This document shows positions 24,991 through 32,330 of a stretch of DNA of 44,059 bases, piece by piece. The number at the start of each line of letters is the position of its first letter. Position 1 is the first letter of the stretch. This DNA comes from CAZZCU01 sp964652825 (GTDB lineage Bacteria; Bdellovibrionota_B; Oligoflexia; Oligoflexales; CAZZCU01). The notes under the pieces are model-generated. The model saw only the letters and a list, made by a program, of their open reading frames with translations, was not told where the DNA came from and made no database searches. The DNA lies in the NCBI GenBank assembly GCA_964652825.1, contig CAZZCU010000019.1:1-44059 (forward strand), written 5' to 3'. The translations under genes were made by a program, and so were the position numbers.

Positions 24991-26106
24991 ATGGTTCGGG
25001 TTGCATTTGTACACGATTGGCTGGTGACTTATCGCGGTGGCGAGAAGGTCCTGGCAAGCATGTTGAAGCTATTCCCCGACGCACCAATCTATACTCTATA
25101 CTATGATCCGACTCGCATGCCCGAGGTCATCAAATCGCGCCGGATTATTACCGCGCCGTCACTACGCGGCCTCAACAAATTACGCAAAGCTTTGTTACCT
25201 TTGTATCCCCGTATCATCGAGATGTTCGACTTCAGCGACTATGATTTGATTATCAGTAGTTCGTCCTGCGTCGCCAAAGGCGTCAAACATCCACCGCAAA
25301 CAAAACATCTTTGTTATATTCATTCACCAATGCGTTATATCTGGGACCAACAACATATTTATCTGGCGCCTTTTCAGCAGGTCCCTGTCGTTGGTGCACT
25401 CGCAAATTATTGTGCCTCAAGGCTTAGAGTCTGGGATCGCAAGAGCAGCTCCCGCGTCGATCGCTTCGTCGCCAATTCAACCTTTGTGCAACAACGCGTC
25501 AAAAAATATTACGACCGCGATGCGGACGTCGTGTTTCCGCCAATCCAAAGACCACCGTTCAAAGGCGATCAGTATCACTTCCCCGGTGATGATTTCTTTC
25601 TGGTGGCTGGCGCCATGGTCGCTTACAAGCGCTTCGACTTGGCAATCGAAGCCTGTCGCAAAGCCAAGCGCAAACTAATCGTTGCCGGTAGCGGTCCAGA
25701 GGAACCCAATCTGAGACGCCTGGCTGCCTACAGCGATGTTGATATCATTGTTGAACCCGATGATCGGCGCCTCGCACAACTTCTGACCGAAGCCAAAGCC
25801 CTACTCTTCCCAGGGGTCGAAGACTTCGGCATGATTGCCATCGAAGCCATGGCCTGTGGTACACCAGTCATTGCTTTTGCCGAAGGCGGCGCCAGAGACT
25901 TTGTCACACCGGGCAAAACCGGTGAGTTTTTTGCGGTGGCGGATGCGAATAGTTTAGCGGCAGTTCTCAAAAACTTTGATAAAACCAAATACGATCGCAA
26001 ATATTTACGGAGATTTGCCGCGGAGTTTAACGAAGAGCATTTTCTCAACAACATCCGCAAACAGGTAAATCTGGTTCTCGAACGAAAGGTATTCCCAACC
26101 GCATGA
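24991..26106 (+). CDS. Group 1 glycosyltransferase (GT4 type)
   Basis: 371 residues from ATG 24991 (an upstream GTG at 24979 is possible). Two Rossmann-type domains. The N-terminal one starts VRVAFVHDWLVTYRGGEKVL, with the Gly-Gly loop of the GT-B fold. The C-terminal one has RKLIVAGSGPEEPNLRRLA and the nucleotide-sugar site FPGVEDFGMIAIEAMACGTPVIA, containing the E-x7-E motif. Members transfer mannose or similar sugars to lipid-linked polysaccharide units in the cytoplasm. The gene overlaps the next one by 4 nt (ATGA, 26103-26106), so the two are coupled and work in the same polysaccharide path. Confidence 0.93.
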   Translation: MVRVAFVHDWLVTYRGGEKVLASMLKLFPDAPIYTLYYDPTRMPEVIKSRRIITAPSLRGLNKLRKALLPLYPRIIEMFDFSDYDLIISSSSCVAKGVKHPPQTKHLCYIHSPMRYIWDQQHIYLAPFQQVPVVGALANYCASRLRVWDRKSSSRVDRFVANSTFVQQRVKKYYDRDADVVFPPIQRPPFKGDQYHFPGDDFFLVAGAMVAYKRFDLAIEACRKAKRKLIVAGSGPEEPNLRRLAAYSDVDIIVEPDDRRLAQLLTEAKALLFPGVEDFGMIAIEAMACGTPVIAFAEGGARDFVTPGKTGEFFAVADANSLAAVLKNFDKTKYDRKYLRRFAAEFNEEHFLNNIRKQVNLVLERKVFPTA

Positions 26107-27524
26107 ATTCCCGACGCCAAAAAATCCTTCTGATCATGCGCATCACCTCCGATATGGTTATGGTGAGTTTGGCCTGGGTGATTGCTTATTACTTACGCTT
26201 TTATACCGGTCTGCATGTGGAAAAGGGCATGCCAGCACCAGCCATGTATTTCAAGTTAATCCCGTTTATCGCCGTGATCTGGCTCGGTGTTTTATCAACG
26301 GCCGGCTTTTACCGGCGTACTGGTCGCCATCGCTCGCCCTTCATCGAGGCAATCGACATTTTACAAAGTTGCGTGCTGGCGACGTTTGCCTTTATCGCCT
26401 TCACGTACTTCTACGAAGAGTATCGCTACTCCCGTTTAACGCTGGTGATTTTCGCACTACTGCATCCGGCGATGATCATCACCGGCCGAAGTCTGATCCG
26501 CAAAGCCCTACGCTACTTCCGTCGCCACGCCGATCCACGCAGCATTGTTATCATTGGCAGTGGCGAGATTTTTGTGCAAGCGATCGCGCTCAGCGATCTT
26601 ACCGACGTCACAACGCGACCGGTGGTCAGTGCGATTCTAGTCGGCGGTCTACCTGAACAAGTAGAAGCCAGCCGGCAGTTTTGCGCGGCCCGCAATATCA
26701 CGGTTTTACCAGTGCCTACTGATTGGACCGAATTCTTCAGCCAGCGACAAACGCAAATGGTGATGCTGGCATTACCGCACGGTGCTTATCAATTCCTGGA
26801 GAATCATTTGGAAGAAATCGTCAATCAGGTGGCCGACGTGCGCATGATTCCTGATCTGATTCGCTACACCAAGTTTGCCGCCGGTATTGAGATATTACGC
26901 GGCGTGCCAGTAATCAGCGTGCACGAAAGTCCGTTGGCCGGCATGGGTAGCGTTCTAAAACGCCTGCTCGATATTATGGGCGCCATCGTCGGTGTCCTTT
27001 TGTTCGCACCAGTGATGTTACTCGCCTGCATCGTAATTAAACTGACGTCTCCCGGCCCCATTCTTTATCGTCAGGAGCGCATGGGCATTGACGGCAAAAC
27101 TTTCGAGATTCTTAAATTTCGGACCATGCCAGTAGGCAGCGAAAGTAAAACCGGCGCTGTTTGGGCCAAACCGGATGATAATCGTCCGACCAAATTCGGT
27201 TCATGGTTGCGACGCAGCAGTATGGACGAAATCCCGCAGTTTTTTAACGTTTTGTTGGGTGACATGAGCCTAGTCGGACCGCGTCCGGAACGTCCGGTAT
27301 TCGTCCGTGATTTTCGTACGCAAATTCCGGGATATATGCTGCGACACAAAGTTAAAGCCGGCATGACCGGCTGGGCGCAAATTAACGGCTGGCGCGGTGA
27401 CACCAGTCTCGAAAAACGTATTGAGTGTGATTTATTTTATATCCAAAACTGGTCGATCTGGTTGGATTTGCGGATTTTAACGCTGACTTTCGTCCGCGGC
27501 TTCTTCAACCGTAACGCCTATTAA
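26103..27524 (+). CDS. Polyprenyl-phosphate sugar phosphotransferase (WbaP/WcaJ type)
   Basis: Starts a polysaccharide repeat unit by moving a hexose-1-phosphate from a nucleotide sugar to undecaprenyl phosphate at the inner membrane. 473 residues, typical. N-terminal transmembrane helices (about 10-30, 50-70, 87-105, 112-130) lead to a CoA-binding-like domain (VIIGSGEIF), and a last membrane segment (LLDIMGAIVGVLLFAPVMLL) begins the catalytic domain. The latter carries RQERMGIDGKTFEILKFRTM, RRSSMDEIPQFFNVLLGDMS and SLVGPRPERP, the family's catalytic Asp/Glu and Arg motifs. It starts within the glycosyltransferase stop. No flippase or polymerase gene is in the window. Confidence 0.94.
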   Translation: MNSRRQKILLIMRITSDMVMVSLAWVIAYYLRFYTGLHVEKGMPAPAMYFKLIPFIAVIWLGVLSTAGFYRRTGRHRSPFIEAIDILQSCVLATFAFIAFTYFYEEYRYSRLTLVIFALLHPAMIITGRSLIRKALRYFRRHADPRSIVIIGSGEIFVQAIALSDLTDVTTRPVVSAILVGGLPEQVEASRQFCAARNITVLPVPTDWTEFFSQRQTQMVMLALPHGAYQFLENHLEEIVNQVADVRMIPDLIRYTKFAAGIEILRGVPVISVHESPLAGMGSVLKRLLDIMGAIVGVLLFAPVMLLACIVIKLTSPGPILYRQERMGIDGKTFEILKFRTMPVGSESKTGAVWAKPDDNRPTKFGSWLRRSSMDEIPQFFNVLLGDMSLVGPRPERPVFVRDFRTQIPGYMLRHKVKAGMTGWAQINGWRGDTSLEKRIECDLFYIQNWSIWLDLRILTLTFVRGFFNRNAY

Positions 27525-27736
27525 CTGAACGAATTCAACCGCGATATCAATGACGCTGTCGGTAACGAACGATACTTACCTTCGCGCACACTTGCCAAGG
27601 TCGCACTCATCGCCAAAACTCGCATGCGCAAACGTACATCATCATTAGTTTTAGGAGGAGGTTGAAGAGACTGTGGCTTTGTATGATAAGTGGCGAGGCG
27701 GAAGAGCTTTAACACATAATCGATGAAAGCGGACAA
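27521..27736 (-). CDS. Small protein with probable TTG start (possible FlgM-like C-terminus)
   Basis: 71 residues if translation starts at TTG 27736, chosen because AAAGGAG stands 7 nt before it; the frame is open to 27823 but that part looks non-coding. The sequence runs MSAFIDYVLKLFRL..., then a Pro/Gln linker, then RLRMRVLAMSATLASVREGK and YRSLPTASLISRLNSFS. The last part (G-K-Y-x8-I-x-R-L-x-x-F) is reminiscent of the C-terminal helix of FlgM anti-sigma-28 proteins (G-x-Y-x-x-D-x-x-x-I-A-x-x-L), but the match is short. It ends 4 nt inside the convergent sugar-phosphotransferase gene. Confidence 0.45.
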   Translation of the reverse strand: MSAFIDYVLKLFRLATYHTKPQSLQPPPKTNDDVRLRMRVLAMSATLASVREGKYRSLPTASLISRLNSFS

Positions 27737-27952
27737 GCAGCAACTCCTTTGCGTTGTGTAACTCACATTTGACATTCCACGCTTTGGATCTAGCAGTTTC
27801 CGTGCCGAACTCTGACTACGCAAATCTCAAGTCTTATCTCTGACCACAGCCACAACCGTAAGGAGCAGTGAAGCGTTTTATGAACAGCTTCTAGCGATCA
27901 GTGTATCAAGTAGATTACACTTAGCTGGGTTAATTTTGTTTAAATCTGCGGG

Positions 27953-28531
27953 TTATTGCCCAAAAAACGTCCGTACTCGTTGAAAATACGTCGTAAAATC
28001 CTTGTTACCGGAAACTTCGTAATACATGACGCTTTGCGGTTCAGGATCATGATTCATCATAAAGCCATGACCGACTTCATGCGCGAATAATTTAAATAAC
28101 TCATAGGTTTTTTCGGGGTCTTTGGCATGCATACGGCTGGTCACATACTCCTGATCCAGCTCCACACGCATACTATAGTAAATCGTGCGTTGACCTTTGC
28201 TTTGCGTCTCCAAAAGCCCGGGATTATCTTCTTCAATCTGTTTAACCCATTGGCCCCAGCCAATCTTGCCATCGCGGGCATGCAATCCCTGGGTCAAAAC
28301 GATCACCGAATTCGCTTCGGCGCCGGATGATACATAGTTGAGCGCACTAAAGCCGGCATCATCATTATAGTCATCGATCAATCTGGAGAAAATCTGATGC
28401 ATGGTATTATCAGGGGATTCCACAGTCAGACGATACTCTTTGACTTCGTATTCGTCGTAATTACGACCGCAGCCAACAGAAACCGTGAGAAGAAAAATTA
28501 CGGAGAATAAAAAAGGAATGGATTTCAACAT
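27953..28531 (-). CDS. Metzincin-like zinc metalloprotease lipoprotein
   Basis: 192 residues from ATG 28531, where the signal peptide begins (MLKSIPFLFSVIFLLTVSVGC; lipid-accepting Cys21). Near the C-terminus is HEVGHGFMMNHD (His151, Glu152, His155, His161, Asp162) followed after seven residues by VMYYE, a likely Met-turn (Met169). This is the metzincin zinc site HExxHxxGxxH with the Gly replaced by Met158. The protein is probably an envelope-anchored protease. The N-terminal half has no domain I recognise. Its mRNA leader contains a tRNA-Gly-like fragment (28578-28620). The ribosome-binding site is weak. Confidence 0.75.
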   Translation of the reverse strand: MLKSIPFLFSVIFLLTVSVGCGRNYDEYEVKEYRLTVESPDNTMHQIFSRLIDDYNDDAGFSALNYVSSGAEANSVIVLTQGLHARDGKIGWGQWVKQIEEDNPGLLETQSKGQRTIYYSMRVELDQEYVTSRMHAKDPEKTYELFKLFAHEVGHGFMMNHDPEPQSVMYYEVSGNKDFTTYFQRVRTFFGQ

Positions 28532-28577
28532 CTTCACAACCACACTCAACAACAGCAACTAGTTCAGCAACAACAAC

Positions 28578-28620
28578 AACGGGAATCGAACCATTACCAA
28601 GGCTGGGAGCCTTGATGACT
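28578..28620 (-). pseudogene. tRNA-Gly(CCC)-like 3' half, decayed
   Basis: On the minus strand CAAGG-CTCCCAG-CCTTG (28614-28598) forms a perfect 5-bp anticodon arm with a 7-nt loop carrying anticodon CCC. A short variable loop (GTAAT) and a T-arm-like GG-TTCGATT-CCCGTT follow. The T-stem no longer pairs fully, there is no acceptor stem or CCA, and no D-arm precedes it. It is a fragment, not a working tRNA. Confidence 0.5.
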
Positions 28621-28700
28621 CATTTCTATGGTATTTTAATAAAATAGTCAAGTATTTTATGAATATTAATAATATTTTATAAAAAAATCAATAAAATCAG

Positions 28701-28729
28701 TGGTTTAGTATTAGAATAGGAGATATACT
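28701..28729 (+). promoter_or_regulatory. Possible promoter giving a leaderless hutG transcript
   Basis: TATACT (28724-28729) is a good -10 element, with a weak -35 (TGGTTT, 28701-28706) at 17-nt spacing. Transcription would begin at about 28736, which is the hutG ATG. AGGAG (28718-28722) lies 13 nt before the ATG and would then not be in the message. Confidence 0.3.
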
Positions 28730-28735
28730 CGGCAC

Positions 28736-29536
28736 ATGCAGCTATTTGATTTCCATAAAGCCCAAGGCAAGCCCCGAGCGATCCTCATCAGTGTGCCACA
28801 TGCGGGGACCTACATACCCGATGCCATAGCCCGCAGGCTGCCTCAGGAGATGCGCACACGGCCTATCGACACCGACTGGTACGTGGACGAGCTTTATACA
28901 CCGCTGGCGGCCGCCGGTATCAGTTGTATTGTTGCCAATTACAGCCGGTTCGTGATCGATCTCAATCGCGATCCGAGCAGCAAAAAGCTCTATGACGACA
29001 ACCGCCCCGAAAGCACGTTGGTGCCAACGCATACTTTTGCCGGACAACCCCTGTATGCCGGCGAACCACCAGATGTGACCGAGATCCAAGACCGCACCCG
29101 AGAGTATTACGAGCCCTATTACGAACGCATCACGCAAGAACTCGCGTCGTTACGCCAACAGTTTCGTCAGGTGTTGTTCTACGATGCTCATTCCATCAAG
29201 CGCCTGGTAGCGACGATTCGATCAGAGCCGTTTCCCGATATGATTCTTGGTAATCAGGATGGTCGCACCTGCGACGACAACATCATTGCCACCGCCCGCA
29301 CGATGCTCGCCCGCGAGTATCAAGTCCAAGTAAATGATCCGTTCAAAGGCGGACAACTTACCCGCTATTTTGGGCGTCCGGCTGATGGTATTCACGCCAT
29401 GCAATTGGAGATGTCGCAGGATATTTATATGGATGAAAACACGCTGACGCGGGATACTGCGCGCATGCAAACGTTATCGCAACAACTTACTACCATGTTG
29501 TTACACGTGGCTGATGTCGTGGAGCAATTGCCATGA
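28736..29536 (+). CDS. hutG: N-formylglutamate amidohydrolase
   Basis: Hydrolyses N-formyl-L-glutamate to formate and glutamate, the last step of the five-step histidine degradation route. 266 residues. Family features are ILISVPHAGTYIP, DTDWYVDELYTPLAAAGISC, SRFVIDLNRDP, and the zinc region LFYDAHSI followed by QLEMSQDIYMDE with the catalytic Glu/His set. It overlaps hutF by 4 nt, so both are one transcript. HutF makes N-formylglutamate, the substrate of HutG, which strengthens both calls. No hutH/U/I is in the window. Confidence 0.93.
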   Translation: MQLFDFHKAQGKPRAILISVPHAGTYIPDAIARRLPQEMRTRPIDTDWYVDELYTPLAAAGISCIVANYSRFVIDLNRDPSSKKLYDDNRPESTLVPTHTFAGQPLYAGEPPDVTEIQDRTREYYEPYYERITQELASLRQQFRQVLFYDAHSIKRLVATIRSEPFPDMILGNQDGRTCDDNIIATARTMLAREYQVQVNDPFKGGQLTRYFGRPADGIHAMQLEMSQDIYMDENTLTRDTARMQTLSQQLTTMLLHVADVVEQLP

Positions 29537-30927
29537 AGCACTGGCGATTTGACGGTCTGTTGACGCAGACCGGCACCTGGCTGGAGCCAGCGTATGTCAG
29601 TGTCGATGCCAGCGATAAAATCTGCGCGATCAGTCAGCAGGCGCCACACGCGACAAACACAGATGTGGTTAATTGCCCCGGTTGGGCGTTACCCGGATTT
29701 CCTAACGCGCATTCGCATGTGTTCCAATATGCGATGGCGGGCTGTGCCGAGTTTTTGCCGCGGCAACAGCAGCATGATGATTTTTGGACGTGGCGTGAAG
29801 CCATGTACCACGTTGCCGTGAACGTGACACCCGAGCAATTGCAAAGTATTGCGACGATGGCTTACAGCGAGATGTTGCGTCAGGGGACAACAACGGTTAC
29901 CGAATTTCATTACCTGCACCACGATCAACACGGCCAACGTTATAATAATCCGACCGAACTCGCCGAACGCCTCATGGCGGCGGCGCAATTGACCGGCATA
30001 CAATTGACTTTGGTACCGGTATTTTACAAGAACGGCAATTTTGACAAACCCGCTTATCCCAAACAACGGCGCTTCCTGTTTAAAGATGCCGAAGACTATT
30101 TTAATTTTGTTCGTGCTACCCGCGACGCTGCCAAAAAGTATCCGGGTGTAACGGTCGGCACGGGCGTTCACTCGCTGCGTGCCGCCGGTCAGGCCGAAGC
30201 CAGAGACATTCTCAATCAGCGCGACGCAGGTACACCCGTGCATATTCACGCCGCGGAACAAGAACTGGAAGTCTCGCAATGTCTGGATGCCTGGGGCAAA
30301 CGTCCTATCCAGTGGTTGCTGGACAACGTCCAACTCGGACGCGAACTGAATATCGTCCACGCAACCCATATGGATGCGCAGGAGATCGCCGGTCTGGCGC
30401 GCGCGGATGTCACTGCCGTGCTATGCCCGAGCACTGAAGGCAATCTCGGCGATGGGGTGTTCCCGCTACTCAGCTATAGCGAGCAGGGTGGACGCTGGTG
30501 CATCGGCACGGACAGTCATATCGGTTTGAATTTTGCCGAGGAGCTGCGCTGGCTGGACTACGCACAGCGACTGCACAGCCGCAAACGCAATCCGCTGGTA
30601 AGACAGGGCGGTGAGAATAGCGCCTGGATTTTATTCAAAGAAGCAGTGACACGCGGCCGGGCCGCTAATGGCATTTACCAGGACGATTGGTTCGCCGTCG
30701 GCGAGCGTTTTGCTGCCGTTGTCGTGGACGCCACGGCTCCCATTGTCACCGGGCGCAGCCATGAGCACCGGCTGGCTTCGATCATTTACAGCGGTGATGC
30801 CAGTTTATTTTTGGGAACTATCATCGGCGACGAATGGATCGTCGAGGCGCAACATCATCGACGACACCAAGAAATACGGCAGTCTTACCAGAAAACCATG
30901 CAGAAAATTATTTTACCGACGCCTTAG
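29533..30927 (+). CDS. hutF: Formimidoylglutamate deiminase
   Basis: Deiminates N-formimidoyl-glutamate to N-formylglutamate and ammonia. 464 residues, amidohydrolase superfamily. Zinc ligands are visible: PGFPNAHSHVFQYAMAG (HxH), VHIHAAEQ, HATHMDAQE and GTDSHIGLN (Asp-Ser-His). RQGTTTVTEFHYLHHD is also typical of HutF. It starts in the hutG stop (ATGA). Its last 20 nt overlap, convergently, the 3' end of the small secreted protein gene (30908-31216). Confidence 0.93.
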   Translation: MKHWRFDGLLTQTGTWLEPAYVSVDASDKICAISQQAPHATNTDVVNCPGWALPGFPNAHSHVFQYAMAGCAEFLPRQQQHDDFWTWREAMYHVAVNVTPEQLQSIATMAYSEMLRQGTTTVTEFHYLHHDQHGQRYNNPTELAERLMAAAQLTGIQLTLVPVFYKNGNFDKPAYPKQRRFLFKDAEDYFNFVRATRDAAKKYPGVTVGTGVHSLRAAGQAEARDILNQRDAGTPVHIHAAEQELEVSQCLDAWGKRPIQWLLDNVQLGRELNIVHATHMDAQEIAGLARADVTAVLCPSTEGNLGDGVFPLLSYSEQGGRWCIGTDSHIGLNFAEELRWLDYAQRLHSRKRNPLVRQGGENSAWILFKEAVTRGRAANGIYQDDWFAVGERFAAVVVDATAPIVTGRSHEHRLASIIYSGDASLFLGTIIGDEWIVEAQHHRRHQEIRQSYQKTMQKIILPTP

Positions 30928-31216
30928 CAGCCGCTTTGGAATTACGTAATTCGCGCGCAAAGTTGGCGCGCAAGCGAACCATCTGCGACAAGCTTTGTGG
31001 ATTACGTCCCTGCAAAAAGAAACCTTGCGGCGCTTTCATCTGACCATCAATCAACGTCTCGTTGAAATCAACCTGCGTCGTAGCCGCCGTGGCAAAATTA
31101 CTATCATGCAGGCGACGCTTGCCAGGGCCAGTGGCTTTGCTAGGTGCTTTGGCAAATGCCTCACTGGCGTTAACCAGCAATAACATAACAATAATGACCG
31201 CAATAAATAATCTCAT
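30908..31216 (-). CDS. Small secreted protein at the end of the Glt-like operon
   Basis: 102 residues with a signal peptide (MRLFIAVIIVMLLLVNASEAFA), so exported. The mature part is basic and has VDFNETLIDGQMKAPQGFFLQGRN, a short segment that also ends small proteins in Glt/Agl-type loci, but I cannot name the family with certainty. It starts in the stop of the TPR lipoprotein gene (ATGA, 31213-31216), so it is the last gene of the operon. A GltF-like role is suggested by position only. The 3' end overlaps hutF by 20 nt. Confidence 0.6.
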   Translation of the reverse strand: MRLFIAVIIVMLLLVNASEAFAKAPSKATGPGKRRLHDSNFATAATTQVDFNETLIDGQMKAPQGFFLQGRNPQSLSQMVRLRANFARELRNSKAAAKASVK

Positions 31217-32298
31217 GGCGCCAGCTCCTTCTCGAGAGCTTTAATGTCATCACCATAATCGTCGTCGAGCTGTGGTTGGACCACATTCGTCGCTTCACGA
31301 ACACTTTTCTCTTTGGGACGCGACGGATCATTACCGCCTTCGCCTTGCTTAAGCTTGGCGGCCAAAGATTGAATCTCTTCATCGGAGACTTTTTCACCTT
31401 TAGCGGTCTTCTCGGTCTGGATGCTATCGATCAAAGCAAATACCTGATCATTATCAGAACTACGTGCATGACCGGTCTTCAGATAGGCTTTCAAGTTATC
31501 AATGGCATCGTCGTATTCTTCTTTGGTTCTTTGAACAACCGCCAGGTTAAATAACGCCAACGGATTGTTTTTCTTGCGGCCCAGAACATCTTTGTACATC
31601 GCGATCGCGACATCACCTTGATTACGGCTGGCACGGACGATGGCAAGATGCAGCTTGGCATCGATATGCTCTGGCATGATTTTTAGTACACGTTCAAACT
31701 GCACCGAGGCTTCGCCTAACTGGCGATACTTCAGATACATAACACCAAGATTCATACGCACGGCGATATCGCTGGGATCAATTTTCATTGCCTGTTTGAA
31801 TAATCCCAATGCTTCCTGATTTTGACTGCGTTGCAAAGCAATCATCGCCAGCATATTAAGAACCTGGCTATCCTTCAGACGCACGCCGCCAATACCGTTG
31901 AGAATAATCTCAGCCAAATCATAGTTTTGGTTGCGGATCGCAACCGCGGCCAGAACTTTTTTAGCTTCGCGGTTTTTCAGGTCATGACGAAGCGCACGCT
32001 TGGCGGTCTCTTCCGCCTCCAGCAACCGGCCTTGTGCCAGTTGAAGTTGCGCGAGATTCAGCAGTGCCGTGACATCACGCGGATTCTTTTTGGTCGCGTT
32101 AGCCAGATTTTTTACCGTGTTGCCGACCGTAGTATCCTGCTTGGGATCAGTCATCGCCGAACGACGATCCGAAGTCGAGTGGACCTCAATCGCTTCATTG
32201 TGACCTGTTAAACGTGTTGCGGGCGCCGAGGTTTTACATGCCGTCAGCAGGATCGCAACTGTCACGGTCAAAGCTATTTTTTGAATGCCTCTAAACAT
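31213..32298 (-). CDS. TPR lipoprotein, GltE/AglT-like
   Basis: 361 residues from ATG 32298, chosen because AGGGGG lies just upstream and the lipoprotein signal MFRGIQKIALTVTVAILLTACKTS starts there. The mature part is almost all TPR repeats (for example AALLNLAQLQLAQGRLLEAEETAKRAL-type units), with a charged tail. In Myxococcus the gliding lipoprotein GltE (AglT) is a TPR protein of similar build encoded next to GltD. The present gene follows the large GltD-like gene after 32 nt. It probably sits on the periplasmic face of the outer membrane. The family link is recall and not a search. Confidence 0.6.
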   Translation of the reverse strand: MFRGIQKIALTVTVAILLTACKTSAPATRLTGHNEAIEVHSTSDRRSAMTDPKQDTTVGNTVKNLANATKKNPRDVTALLNLAQLQLAQGRLLEAEETAKRALRHDLKNREAKKVLAAVAIRNQNYDLAEIILNGIGGVRLKDSQVLNMLAMIALQRSQNQEALGLFKQAMKIDPSDIAVRMNLGVMYLKYRQLGEASVQFERVLKIMPEHIDAKLHLAIVRASRNQGDVAIAMYKDVLGRKKNNPLALFNLAVVQRTKEEYDDAIDNLKAYLKTGHARSSDNDQVFALIDSIQTEKTAKGEKVSDEEIQSLAAKLKQGEGGNDPSRPKEKSVREATNVVQPQLDDDYGDDIKALEKELAP

Positions 32299-32330
32299 AA
32301 ATCCCCCTAGTCGGAGCCGGTTGTAATTGT

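Noticed and set aside
27737..27823. Longer start (ATG) for the small gene at 27521
   Set aside because: The extra residues look non-coding, and the ribosome-binding site at 27744-27750 points to TTG 27736.
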